A DNA stretch of 40,514 nucleotides from Verrucomicrobiota bacterium (GCA_030834165.1 JAURFU010000015.1:1-40514); one strand, 5' to 3'. Positions 19,171 to 27,754 are shown, counted from the stretch's first letter. Translations and numbers: made by a program. The notes: generated by a model not told the origin, from the letters alone.

Positions 19171-20250
19171 TCAGAGGTCGATCGTGCGGCCTTCGCGGAA
19201 GGACTGGTCGGCCGCGGCGACGATGCGCATCGAGTTGACGGCGTCCTCCATGTGCGCGGTCAGGTCGAGATCCTCGCGGATCGCCTTCTCGAAGTAGACC
19301 TGCTCGCGCTCGCAGAGGCCGTCGTGGCCGGGATCGGCGTCGGTCGGGACGATCTGGTCGGGCTGGGTGAACTTGCCGTCGGGACCGAGCTGCGAAGAAT
19401 GGACCTTGAGGGCCTGCGCGGCGGAGTGGGAATCGACGTCGGCCGAATTGCCCGCCTGCGCGGCCTTGCCGGCGACGATCGAGACGCAGCCCTTCGGGCC
19501 GATGACGTCCTTCACGAAGAAGGCCTCTTCGGACATCATCGGACCCCACCCGGCTTCATACCAGCCAACGGAGCCGTCGGCGAAAGTGACCTGCAGGTGG
19601 CCGTAGTTGATCTGGCCGGCCGGCATGTCCTCGGTGAGGCGGGCGCCGATGCCGGAGACGCGCACGGGGCGGCTGCCGGTCATGAGGCACATCACGTCGA
19701 CGTAGTGCACGCCGCAGTCGACCACGGGGCTGCAGGTCTTCAGGAGGGACTTATGGGTGTTCCACATGTCGCCGTAGCTCTGCTGGTTGAGGTTCATGCG
19801 CATGACGAGCGGCTTGCCGAGCGTCTGCACCGTCTTGATGAACTGCGTCCAGGCCGGATGGTGGCGCAGGATGTAACCGATGACGACCTTGCGCTTCATG
19901 GCCTTGGCCTTGGCGACGATCTGCTCGGCTTCGGCGACGGTTACGGCGAGGGGCTTCTCCACGAAGACGTGGCAGCCGGCCTCGAGCGCGGCGACGGCAT
20001 ACTCGGCATGGGTGTCCGGGTAGCTGGAGATGGACACCGCGTCCGGCTTGGTCGCCTTGAGCGCGGCATGGAAGTCGCCGTATTCCGCGTAACCGCCGCC
20101 GAGCTCCGCATTGAGCTTAGCGCGGGACTCCGCGGAGCGGGTGACGAGCCCGACGATCTGGAAGCCAGGCAGCTTGTGATAAGCGAGGGCGTGCGAACGG
20201 CCCATGTGGCCGGCGCCGACGCAGAGGACGCGGAGAGGGGTCTGGCTCAT
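19171..20250 (-). CDS. Gfo/Idh/MocA family NAD(P)-dependent sugar oxidoreductase
   Basis: The 359-residue product has an N-terminal Rossmann fold with VLCVGAGHMGRSHALAYHKL, the conserved EKPLAVTVAEAEQI motif (Lys-Pro of the family, near residue 100) and a C-terminal alpha/beta domain with CGVHYVDVMCLMTG carrying the catalytic His region. These enzymes oxidise or isomerise sugars, inositols and glycosides in the cytoplasm; the substrate cannot be predicted. There is no Tat or Sec signal, unlike many PVC homologues. It lies between a sulfatase and gntK on the same strand, consistent with a role in handling sugars released outside the cell. A 71-bp gap with a stem-loop separates it from the sulfatase. 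Confidence 0.9.
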   Translation of the reverse strand: MSQTPLRVLCVGAGHMGRSHALAYHKLPGFQIVGLVTRSAESRAKLNAELGGGYAEYGDFHAALKATKPDAVSISSYPDTHAEYAVAALEAGCHVFVEKPLAVTVAEAEQIVAKAKAMKRKVVIGYILRHHPAWTQFIKTVQTLGKPLVMRMNLNQQSYGDMWNTHKSLLKTCSPVVDCGVHYVDVMCLMTGSRPVRVSGIGARLTEDMPAGQINYGHLQVTFADGSVGWYEAGWGPMMSEEAFFVKDVIGPKGCVSIVAGKAAQAGNSADVDSHSAAQALKVHSSQLGPDGKFTQPDQIVPTDADPGHDGLCEREQVYFEKAIREDLDLTAHMEDAVNSMRIVAAADQSFREGRTIDL

Positions 20251-20266
20251 GCGCCGAGCATCACCC

Positions 20267-20296
20267 TTCCCTCTCCCGCTTCAAGTCGGGAGAAGG
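20267..20296 (-). other. Stem-loop between the sulfatase and oxidoreductase genes
   Basis: On the minus strand CCTTCTCCCG pairs with CGGGAGAGGGAAGG (two-base bulge) around an eight-base loop, covering 20267-20296. It lies between the sulfatase stop (20322) and the oxidoreductase ATG (20250). There is no T-run, so it may be a processing or attenuating structure that sets the two genes at different levels. Confidence 0.35.
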
Positions 20297-20321
20297 CAGC
20301 GGTCGCAGATTAATCGAGCGA

Positions 20322-21893
20322 TTAGTTCGGTAACGGCTGTCCGACGCCCTTCGCGCGCTGGGCCTCGAGCAAGGCCTTGAGACGGGCGACGACCTCGGGA
20401 TGCTCCTTGGCGACGTTCTTGCGTTCGCCGGGGTCGTTCTGCAGGTCGAAGAGGCGCGGGCCGGCCTGGTCGCGGCTGTCGTTCTTTTGCTCGGCCTCGG
20501 AGCCAAGGAGGTCGACGAGCGGGCCTTGGGCCTTCTTGCCCTTGCCGGGGGCGCCGACGCCGGAGATGAACTTCCAGCGGGCGTCACGGATCGAGAGATG
20601 ATTGCCCTGCGTGCTGGAGATGAGGGTCTCACGCCCCTGGCCGCCCGTCAGCGCCGCAGAGGAGTCGACGGAGTCGAGCTTCAGGAATTCCGCCGGATCG
20701 CCGCCGGCGACCTTGGTGAAGACCGCGGGCAGATCGACCTGCGAGATCAGGGCGTCGGAGACCTTGCCGACGGGCGTATGGCCTGGCCAACGGGCGATGA
20801 ACCCCACTCGCGTGCCGCCCTCGAGGATGCTGTATTTGCCTCCGCGGAAGGGGCCGGCGGGCGCATGGGCGGCGGCCTTGTTCCGCTCGACGGCCTGGTC
20901 CTTGTATCCGTCGTCGAGCACCGGGCCGTTGTCGGAGGTGTAGATCACCAAGGTGTTCTGGACGAGCCCCTGCTTGTCGAGTTCGGCAAGGATGCGGCCG
21001 ACCTGGTCGTCGAAGGCGACCACCGCGTCGCCACGCGGGCCGAGCGGTGTCTTGCCGGCGTAACGAGGATGATGGACGCGCGGGACGTGGTTCTCGTGCG
21101 AAGCGTAATAGAGGAAGAAAGGCTTATCCTTGTTGCGGGCGATGAAACCGCAGGCCTTGTCGGCGAAGGTGTCGCCCATCGTCTCGTCGTTCCAGAGGGC
21201 CGCCTTGCCGCCCTTCATCCACCCGATGCGGCCGACGCCGTTGACGAGGGCCATGTTATGTCCGTGGGACCAGTCCATCTTGAGCTTCGCCCGCTCGGCG
21301 TCCGTCTTCAGGTCGGGATCGCCCGGGAAAGGCTGCTTGTAGCTCACCTCGATGGGATCCTTCGGGTCGAGGCCGACGACCGAGCCGTCTTCCACGAAGA
21401 CGGTCGGCACGCGGTCTCCGGTCGCGGCCATGATGAAGGAGTAGGCGAAGCCGATCTGGTTCGGCGAAGGGTCGATCTTCTTGTTCCAATCGACGTCTCC
21501 CTCGCCGAGACCCAGGTGCCACTTGCCGACGACGCCGGTGACGTAGCCGAGCTTGGCCAGGCTGGCGGCCATCGTCGGGCGTCCCGGCTTGATGATGAGA
21601 CGGGCGTCGCCCGGGAGCACGCCGGTGCCTTGACGGCGCCAGGCGTATTCGCCGGTCAGCAGCGAGTAGCGCGAAGGCGTGCAAGTCGCGGAGGTGCAGT
21701 AGCCGGAGGTGAAGCGCGTGCCCTGCGAGGCGAGCCGGTCGAGGTGCGGGGTCGGGATCGCCTTCGCCCCGTAGCAACCGAGGTCGCCCCAGCCGATGTC
21801 ATCGGAGTAGAGCAGCACGATGTTCGGAGGACGCTTCTCGGCCGCGAAGACGGAGAGCACGCAGGACAGGGCAACCAGGGGTAGAAGGCGCAT
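20322..21893 (-). CDS. Secreted S1-family sulfatase (arylsulfatase A-like)
   Basis: The start is taken at ATG 21893, which gives a signal peptide (MRLLPLVALSCVLSVFAA); the open frame extends 22 codons further without support. The 523-residue product has the metal-binding N-terminus PPNIVLLYSDDIGWGDLGCYG and the formylglycine motif CTPSRYSLLTG with its Cys at residue 71. GKWHLG, FFLYYASHENHVPRVHHPRY and YTSDNGPV also match S1 sulfatases. The Cys must be oxidised to formylglycine by FGE or an anaerobic maturase, neither of which is in this window. It hydrolyses sulfate esters, probably on sulfated polysaccharide; the linkage is unknown. It heads a minus-strand set with the Gfo/Idh oxidoreductase and gntK and is divergent from the dapF-like gene across 98 bp. 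Confidence 0.93.
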   Translation of the reverse strand: MRLLPLVALSCVLSVFAAEKRPPNIVLLYSDDIGWGDLGCYGAKAIPTPHLDRLASQGTRFTSGYCTSATCTPSRYSLLTGEYAWRRQGTGVLPGDARLIIKPGRPTMAASLAKLGYVTGVVGKWHLGLGEGDVDWNKKIDPSPNQIGFAYSFIMAATGDRVPTVFVEDGSVVGLDPKDPIEVSYKQPFPGDPDLKTDAERAKLKMDWSHGHNMALVNGVGRIGWMKGGKAALWNDETMGDTFADKACGFIARNKDKPFFLYYASHENHVPRVHHPRYAGKTPLGPRGDAVVAFDDQVGRILAELDKQGLVQNTLVIYTSDNGPVLDDGYKDQAVERNKAAAHAPAGPFRGGKYSILEGGTRVGFIARWPGHTPVGKVSDALISQVDLPAVFTKVAGGDPAEFLKLDSVDSSAALTGGQGRETLISSTQGNHLSIRDARWKFISGVGAPGKGKKAQGPLVDLLGSEAEQKNDSRDQAGPRLFDLQNDPGERKNVAKEHPEVVARLKALLEAQRAKGVGQPLPN

Positions 21894-21991
21894 GGGAGTC
21901 TTGTAAGCCCTTGGCCGGCGGAAACCAAGCCGACAGATATGCCACCCCTTGCTTGCCAAGCAGGCCTTTCGACCTCAATCAGAGGGCTAAC

Positions 21992-22846
21992 ATGCGTTTC
22001 GCCAAATACCACGCCCTCGGCAACGACTACCTGGTGCTCGAGCCCACGGACTGCCCCTCCCTCTTTTCGGCCGAAGCCATCCGCAAGGTCTGCCACCGTC
22101 ACTTCGGCCTCGGGTCCGACGGCATCCTCTACGGTCCGATCGAACGCGACGACGGCACCTTCGGCCTGCGCATCCTCAACCCCGACGGCTCCGAAGCCGA
22201 GAAGTCCGGCAACGGCATCCGCATCTTCTGCCGCCACCTCCTTGAGACCAAGCGCATCAAGGAAGGCCAGGAGTTCCGCCTGCACACCCTCGGCGGCATC
22301 GTCCGCTGCGAGGTCTTCGACGGAGGCGCCCGCATCCGCGTCGAGATGGGCAAGGTCTCCTTCCGCGCCCCGGTGATCCCGCACGTCGGCGCCGACCGCG
22401 AAGTCCTCGGCGAAGAGATCACCGTCCTCGGCAAGACCTTCAAGTATTGGGCGGCCACCGTCGGCAACCCCCACTGCGTGATCCCGGTGGACGACCTGAC
22501 GCCCGACCTCGCCAAGACCTACGGCCCGCACCTCGAGACGCACCCCAACTTCCCCAACCGCACCAACGTGCAGTTCATGAAGATCGTCGACCGTAAGAAC
22601 GTGCGGATCGAGATCTGGGAGCGCGGGGCCGGCTACACCATGGCTTCCGGCTCCTCCTCCTCGGCTTCGGCCGCCGTGGCCCGCAAAATGGGCCTGGTTG
22701 ACGCGGATTTGACGGTTAATATGCCCGGAGGTCAGATTATCATTGGCATCGGTGAGGATTATTCCATCGTGATGACAGGCCCGACGACCCCCGTAGGCAT
22801 CTTCGAGATGCACCCAGGAGTCCCGGTCCAAGACGTCGCCGTCTAG
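21992..22846 (+). CDS. dapF: Diaminopimelate epimerase homologue with both catalytic Cys replaced by Ser
   Basis: DapF converts LL- to meso-diaminopimelate for lysine and peptidoglycan. The start at ATG 21992 (MRFAKYHALGNDY) has AGAGG six bases upstream; 284 residues is normal. The DapF scaffold is clear: HALGNDY, FGLGSDGIL, NPDGSEAE, VGNPHCV, FPNRTNVQF, IWERGAGYT and VNMPGGQ. In characterised DapF the two catalytic cysteines sit in (M)CGNGxR and ACGTGACA. Here the first site reads AEKSGNGIR (Ser72, TCC at 22205-22207) and the second reads TMASGSSSSASAA (Ser219, TCC at 22646-22648). Substrate-binding Asn, Glu and Arg positions are retained. It may be a divergent epimerase with a different acid/base pair, an epimerase of another amino acid, or inactive. 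A weak terminator follows. Confidence 0.85.
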   Translation: MRFAKYHALGNDYLVLEPTDCPSLFSAEAIRKVCHRHFGLGSDGILYGPIERDDGTFGLRILNPDGSEAEKSGNGIRIFCRHLLETKRIKEGQEFRLHTLGGIVRCEVFDGGARIRVEMGKVSFRAPVIPHVGADREVLGEEITVLGKTFKYWAATVGNPHCVIPVDDLTPDLAKTYGPHLETHPNFPNRTNVQFMKIVDRKNVRIEIWERGAGYTMASGSSSSASAAVARKMGLVDADLTVNMPGGQIIIGIGEDYSIVMTGPTTPVGIFEMHPGVPVQDVAV

Positions 22847-22881
22847 GCGATACGTCTTACCGCTAGGTTTTTCCTCCTTTG

Positions 22882-22906
22882 GCGCGTCCTTTCGGACGTC
22901 GCTTTT
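22882..22906 (+). terminator. Probable intrinsic terminator after the dapF-like gene
   Basis: GCGCGTCC (22882-22889) pairs with GGACGTCGC (22894-22902, one bulged T) around a TTTC loop and is followed by TTTT (22903-22906). It lies 35 bp after the stop at 22846 and before the helicase ATG at 22924. Confidence 0.5.
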
Positions 22907-22923
22907 CACCGCACACCCTCTCC

Positions 22924-25866
22924 ATGGCGCCGCGTCAGCCGTTGCCCAACATCTCCGAGGACGATCTCATCGATCTCGCCGGCGGCGCGACCGTGCTCCT
23001 CGCCAAGGAGCTGGTGGCCAAGGGCAAGGTGAAGAAAGCGCTCTGGACTCCCCCGGTCGCGGAAGCGCTGGTCGACGACGGTACCGAGTCCCGCGAAGCC
23101 CGCTGGAACCTCCGCTCCGTGACCTTCCAGCGCAACGAATGCGGCTGCGACGTCTCCGTCGGCCGCAGGAAACTTTGCGTGCACTCCGTGGCCGCCTACC
23201 TCGTGCTCGCCGCCAAGGAAGGCTACCTGAAAGCCGAGCCCGCGGCGCCGGCCAGACCGGCCGCCCCGCCCGGCAAACCGCCGACGACCGCGACGACCAA
23301 GGAGATGACGGCTGACACGAAGAAGGAAAAATCAAAGCAAGCGGAAGCGACCCCGGCAGGACCCCGGCTCAAATCCCTCACCCTTTCGGAAAAACGCGGC
23401 ACTCCCGTCGAGGTGCGCTTCATCGTGCCGCCGAACATCGCGACCGCCGCCGCGCGCGACGAGATCATCTGCCGCCTCGAACTGCGCGTCGACGGCGCCC
23501 AGGTCGCTCCGGAAAACCTCGACCGCAGCAAGGCCTGGACCGTCGAGCCCGACACGGTCTTCTTCCTGGCGATCCTCGAGAACCTCTGCCACGGCAAGCT
23601 GCAGGGCATCCTGCCGCTGACCCGCCGCCACCTGCGCCAGCTCCTCGCGATCGGCAAAGGCCTCAAGATCTTCCGCATGGCCAACGCGCCGGAGACCCCG
23701 CTCGCGTGGGACGGCGACCACCTCGACAAGGTCCACGAGCACCTCGACGAACCCGTCGCCACGCCGCAGACCAACGCCGCCGGCGAGACGCCCGACGACG
23801 GCCCGGAAGAACAGGAAGTCCGCTCCCAGGAACGCGGCCGCGAAGACCGCCCGTGGGTCGACGGCTCGATGAAGTGGCTGCGCATCCGCCTGCCCCAGCA
23901 GTCCTCCGGCCCGGTCGCCGAACTCCGCGACGTCCTGCAGCGCAGCGGCTTCACCCTCGAGACGACCACCCGCGAATGGTATCTCGCCGGCACCATCCAG
24001 GTGCTCAACTTCCTCGCCCGGCACCATAAGCTGCTGATGACGGACAACGACGCGTTCTTCACGCACAACCTGTCCCACTCGTTGCGCAACGTCGACTTGG
24101 CCAAGGCGAAGTGCGACGCGTCCGAGGAGAACGACGGTTACCGCTTCGCCATCGGCATCGACCCCGAAGGCAAGTCTCCGAAGGTCATCCAGGAAGCCCT
24201 CTCCAGCGGGCGCATGTTCTTCTACACCGACCGCGGCCCGCGCCTCATCACGCCGGAGCTGATGGAGTCGATCCGCAACGCCCAGCGTCGCATCACCGGC
24301 GAGGCCAAGCGCGACGTGGACCTGGACCTCAACCTGAAGATCGGGTACGCCGACCTCGCGAGCGCCGACGCCATCGCCGAGGAGCTGCAGGCCGCCTTCG
24401 CCCCGCCCGAGACGTGGAGCCAGCGCTCCTCCGCGATCCGCAACCTTTCGAAGCTCCAGCCCGCCCCGATCCGCGAGGAGCTGGGCAAGATGCTCCGCAT
24501 CTACCAGCAGGTCGGCGTGGCCTGGCTCTGGCACATCCATAACAACTCCCTCGGCGGCCTCCTCGCCGACGAAATGGGCCTCGGCAAGACCGTCCAGGCC
24601 TTGGCGTTCATGGAGGCCCTGCGCCAGCACCGCCACGAAGACGGCCCCTGCCTCGTGGTCTGCCCCGCCTCGCTCGTCGAGAACTGGCGCCGCGAAGCCC
24701 GTCGCTTCACCCCTTCGCTCAAGGTCCTCGCCCACCACGGCCAGAACCGCTTCACCGCGCCGGACTACCTGCAGCGCTTCGACCTCGTCATCACCTCCTA
24801 CGGCACGCTCTCGCGCGACGTCGCCGCGTTCACCGCCGTGGCCTGGGGCGCGGCGATCTGCGACGAAGGGCAGAACATCAAGAACCCGCGCGCGCAGGCC
24901 GCCAAGGCGGTCAAGCAGCTCGTGGCGAAGGGCCGCTACATCCTCACGGGCACGCCCGTCGAGAACTCGCTGGAGGACCTCCGTTCCCTCTTCGGCTTCC
25001 TGATGCCGGGCTACCTGCCCAAGCCCGAGGAACGCGTCCAGGCCGACGAACGCAAGTGGCACGACGACCGTCTGCTGCAGATGGCCGCCCCTTATATCCT
25101 GCGCCGCTCCAAGGTCGCGGTCGCCCCCGAGCTGCCGGCCAAGATCGAGCAGATCGTCTACTGCGACTTCGAGGACAACCAGAAGAAGATCTACGACGAG
25201 ATCCTCGAGTCCACCCGCCAGGAGATCTTCGAGATGGAGATGGGCGGCGCCACCCAGGCCCGCATCCAGATGGCGGCCTTCAACCAGCTGCTGCGCCTCC
25301 GCCAGATCTGCGCCGACCCGCGCATCCTCGACCCGAAGCTGGCCGAGGCCGATTCGGCCAAGCTCCAGGCCTTCCTCGAGCTCGTCGAAGAGTCCAAGGA
25401 CGCCGGCCACCGCATGCTGGTCTTCTCGACCTTCGTCACGGCCCTCCAGCTCCTCAAGGAAGCCCTCGAGGACCGCGACATCCCCTATTGCTACCTCGAC
25501 GGCTCCACCAAGGACCGCCAAGGGGTCTGCGATAAGTTCAATTCGACCCCGAGCATCCCGGTGATGCTCATGTCGCTCAAGGCCGGCGGCACCGGCCTCA
25601 ACCTGACCGGCGCCGACACGGTCATCCATTTCGACCCCTGGTGGAACCCCGCCGCCGAGGCCCAGGCCACGGACCGCGCCCACCGCATCGGCCAGACCCG
25701 TACGGTGACCAGCATCAAGCTGATCGCGGCCGGAACCATCGAAGAACGCGTCATGGAGCTCCAAAAGTCCAAGTCTGAGATGTTGCGTAAGCTCCTGAGC
25801 GAATCAGACTCCGTCTCGTCCGCCCTGAGCCTTGACGTCATCAAGGACCTACTCCGCAAGGACTGA
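22924..25866 (+). CDS. SNF2-family helicase-like ATPase with N-terminal SWIM zinc finger
   Basis: The start is taken at ATG 22924; an in-frame TTG at 22879 would overlap the terminator-like hairpin. The 980-residue product has a SWIM finger (CxC-x9-CxH: Cys73, Cys75, Cys85, His87 in NECGCDVSVGRRKLCVH). A low-complexity Pro/Ala/Lys linker (about 100-145) and a bacterial SNF2 accessory region (about 150-510) follow. The two-lobed helicase has LLADEMGLGKTVQ (Walker A, near 550), CDEGQNIKNP (motif II as DEGQ instead of DEAH), ILTGTPVENSLEDLRSLF, MSLKAGGTGLNLTGADTVIH and DRAHRIGQTR. SWI2/SNF2 proteins translocate on DNA to remodel bound proteins or polymerase. The stop is 8 bp from the tatC start, so both are probably on one transcript. 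A DNA-repair or transcription role is inference. Confidence 0.92.
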   Translation: MAPRQPLPNISEDDLIDLAGGATVLLAKELVAKGKVKKALWTPPVAEALVDDGTESREARWNLRSVTFQRNECGCDVSVGRRKLCVHSVAAYLVLAAKEGYLKAEPAAPARPAAPPGKPPTTATTKEMTADTKKEKSKQAEATPAGPRLKSLTLSEKRGTPVEVRFIVPPNIATAAARDEIICRLELRVDGAQVAPENLDRSKAWTVEPDTVFFLAILENLCHGKLQGILPLTRRHLRQLLAIGKGLKIFRMANAPETPLAWDGDHLDKVHEHLDEPVATPQTNAAGETPDDGPEEQEVRSQERGREDRPWVDGSMKWLRIRLPQQSSGPVAELRDVLQRSGFTLETTTREWYLAGTIQVLNFLARHHKLLMTDNDAFFTHNLSHSLRNVDLAKAKCDASEENDGYRFAIGIDPEGKSPKVIQEALSSGRMFFYTDRGPRLITPELMESIRNAQRRITGEAKRDVDLDLNLKIGYADLASADAIAEELQAAFAPPETWSQRSSAIRNLSKLQPAPIREELGKMLRIYQQVGVAWLWHIHNNSLGGLLADEMGLGKTVQALAFMEALRQHRHEDGPCLVVCPASLVENWRREARRFTPSLKVLAHHGQNRFTAPDYLQRFDLVITSYGTLSRDVAAFTAVAWGAAICDEGQNIKNPRAQAAKAVKQLVAKGRYILTGTPVENSLEDLRSLFGFLMPGYLPKPEERVQADERKWHDDRLLQMAAPYILRRSKVAVAPELPAKIEQIVYCDFEDNQKKIYDEILESTRQEIFEMEMGGATQARIQMAAFNQLLRLRQICADPRILDPKLAEADSAKLQAFLELVEESKDAGHRMLVFSTFVTALQLLKEALEDRDIPYCYLDGSTKDRQGVCDKFNSTPSIPVMLMSLKAGGTGLNLTGADTVIHFDPWWNPAAEAQATDRAHRIGQTRTVTSIKLIAAGTIEERVMELQKSKSEMLRKLLSESDSVSSALSLDVIKDLLRKD

Positions 25867-25874
25867 ACCCCCTC

Positions 25875-26885
25875 ATGCTTTCCACCCTCATTCGCCGCAA
25901 CAAGCCCCGGAGCGAGATGACGTTCCTGGAGCACCTGGACGACCTCCGCGTCTCGCTCATCCGCGTCGTGACAGTGTTCGCTATCGGGATGGTTGCCGCC
26001 CTTATTTTCTACCGTGAAACCCCCGCCCTGCTGAGCCTACCCCTCGAATGGGCCAAACATCCCGAGACTTCGCCCCTGGCTTTTGCGCTCAGCGAACCCG
26101 GCCCCGGACTGGCAAACATGGGTGAGCTGAAAGAATTCACCTTCATGGGCGTCTGGAAAGTGCTCATGTATGCCGCTTTCGGCGTCGGCGTGGCCGTCGC
26201 CTCTCCCGTCTTCCTCTACGAGACGGCCCGCTTCGTCGGACCGGCCCTCACGGACAGGGAGAAGAGCGGGCTGGTCCCTTTCTGCGGTGCCGCGCTCGTG
26301 CTTTTCCTCCTCGGTGCAGCCCTGGCCTTCTACTGGCTAAGCCCGATGTCCATCCAGATCTGGCAGCACTTTGCAGAAGGAATGAAGATGGAGGTGACCT
26401 GGCAGGCTTCGGATTACTACGCCTTCGTGGTGATGATGTGCCTCCTCACCGGCCTGACTTTCCAATTCCCGCTCGCGCTCATCATCCTGATGTGGCTCGA
26501 ACTCATCCGCCCTCGCACCCTCTTGAAATCGTGGCGCGGAATGCTGGTCGGCATCATGCTGCTTGTCGCGCTGATCACGCCCATCGCCGAACCGATCTCC
26601 CTGATTGTGATGACCGGGGTGTTGTTCGGATTCTACCTGGCCGCCGTCGGCGTGGGCACGGTCATCGTGCGCCGCAAACGCGTCGCCCGCGGCGACAAGC
26701 CCAACCCGGAAGACGATGATCTCCCGGACGACGATGAAGACGACGATGAGGACGACGACGGCTATCGCCCGGCCCGCTCCGTCGATCCGGTGACGCCTTC
26801 GACCCCGGCCCTGGGTTCCTCCGCGACGAACAAGCCTAAGTCCACCCCGCCGCCCGCCGAAGGCGACCTGAGTTCCCTCGACTAA
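25875..26885 (+). CDS. tatC: Sec-independent protein translocase subunit TatC with acidic C-terminal extension
   Basis: TatC is the inner-membrane receptor for twin-arginine signals. The 336-residue product carries the family start MTFLEHLDDLRVSLIRV (residues 15-31) and about six transmembrane segments. FTFMGVWKVLMYAAFGVG, PVFLYETARFVGPALTDREK and FQFPLALIILMWLELIRP match TatC positions. Residues about 275-336 form a hydrophilic tail rich in Asp/Glu (DDDLPDDDEDDDEDDDGY) and then Ser/Pro/Thr, which typical TatC (about 250 aa) lacks. No tatA or tatB is adjacent. It is followed 4 bp later by a secreted zinc-ribbon protein. Twin-arginine signals are visible in the DUF1552 protein of this window, a likely client. 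Confidence 0.92.
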   Translation: MLSTLIRRNKPRSEMTFLEHLDDLRVSLIRVVTVFAIGMVAALIFYRETPALLSLPLEWAKHPETSPLAFALSEPGPGLANMGELKEFTFMGVWKVLMYAAFGVGVAVASPVFLYETARFVGPALTDREKSGLVPFCGAALVLFLLGAALAFYWLSPMSIQIWQHFAEGMKMEVTWQASDYYAFVVMMCLLTGLTFQFPLALIILMWLELIRPRTLLKSWRGMLVGIMLLVALITPIAEPISLIVMTGVLFGFYLAAVGVGTVIVRRKRVARGDKPNPEDDDLPDDDEDDDEDDDGYRPARSVDPVTPSTPALGSSATNKPKSTPPPAEGDLSSLD

Positions 26886-26889
26886 ACCC

Positions 26890-27738
26890 ATGAAGCTAAG
26901 ACTCCTCCTCAGCCTCCTCGCCCTGCCGCTCGTCGCCCAGACGACCCCCTTCGGCACCAAGGTCTCCGCGGAGCCCGCTCCGGCCGCGGCTCCGGCGACC
27001 GCCGCCCCGGCCGCCGCCGGCATCTCGGACGAGTTCGTCGACGACTCGGTGCAGATCTCTCCGTTCCGTCCTTCGTCGCTGCCTGAGGCCAAGACGACCC
27101 GCACCTTCCAGCTCTCGAAGTTGAATCGCCTGGGCTCGGCCGAGACCACGAAGGAACTGCAGCGCCTCTACTCGGCCTTCGCCTCTCAGAGCATCGTCGA
27201 CGGCTCCCCCGCCGGCTCGAGCAAGGCCCTCGGCTACGTGACCCCGGTGACCTACTCGGTCCTGCAGGACCTCGGCGACAACCGCTACCTCGCCAAGGCC
27301 GCCTGGCCCGCCGCCGGCCCCAACGAGGCCCTCGCCGCCGGCGTCGACACGATGGCCCTCCTCCTGCTCGAGAAACCCGCCAAAGCCGGCGACACGGGGA
27401 CGATCAAAGGCATGCATGTCGGCGCGGTGGCGATCCTCTTCACGCCTGACTTCGCCCCGCTCAAGGGCCGTCGCCTGACCCTTCGCCGGGAAGCGTTCGT
27501 CGAATGCGTGACGCTCGAAGAATCCCCCGCCGGCCTGCAACGCTTCGTCGAAGCGATCACCGCCGGCGCCGAACTCAGTGCGACGACCAACGAGACGATT
27601 CCTTGCAAGAAGTGCGGCGGCCTCGGCTTCACCCGCGAGGCCCAGAAAGGTCAGCTGGTCGACAAGCGTATCCCGTGCGCGGATTGCGCCAGCACCGGCA
27701 AGCAGATCATCTCGGTCGAGACGAAGTTCGTCCCCTGA
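26890..27738 (+). CDS. Secreted protein with C-terminal DnaJ-like CxxCxGxG zinc ribbon, unknown function
   Basis: The 282-residue product starts with a signal peptide (MKLRLLLSLLALPLVAQ), then an Ala/Pro-rich stretch (about 22-42), a mixed alpha/beta region of unknown fold, and two CxxC pairs near the C-terminus (CKKCGGLGFTREAQKGQ, then CADCASTGKQ). The CxxCxGxG spacing resembles the zinc-binding repeats of DnaJ. I do not recognise the middle region as any family. The gene starts 4 bp after the tatC stop, so it is translationally linked to tatC, and its signal looks Sec- rather than Tat-type. A periplasmic chaperone-like or structural role is only a guess. Homologues would probably be found in related Verrucomicrobiota. 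Confidence 0.72.
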   Translation: MKLRLLLSLLALPLVAQTTPFGTKVSAEPAPAAAPATAAPAAAGISDEFVDDSVQISPFRPSSLPEAKTTRTFQLSKLNRLGSAETTKELQRLYSAFASQSIVDGSPAGSSKALGYVTPVTYSVLQDLGDNRYLAKAAWPAAGPNEALAAGVDTMALLLLEKPAKAGDTGTIKGMHVGAVAILFTPDFAPLKGRRLTLRREAFVECVTLEESPAGLQRFVEAITAGAELSATTNETIPCKKCGGLGFTREAQKGQLVDKRIPCADCASTGKQIISVETKFVP

Positions 27739-27754
27739 CCGGGACAATCCGCAT

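Noticed and set aside
21951-21970. TGCTT-GCC-AAGCA inverted repeat in the sulfatase-dapF divergent spacer as an operator
   Set aside because: A 5-bp stem with no second copy is too weak to call.
23332-25764. An 810-codon minus-strand open frame inside the SNF2 gene
   Set aside because: Shadow of a gene with intact helicase motifs; repeats of Ala/Gly/Leu/Val without any domain.
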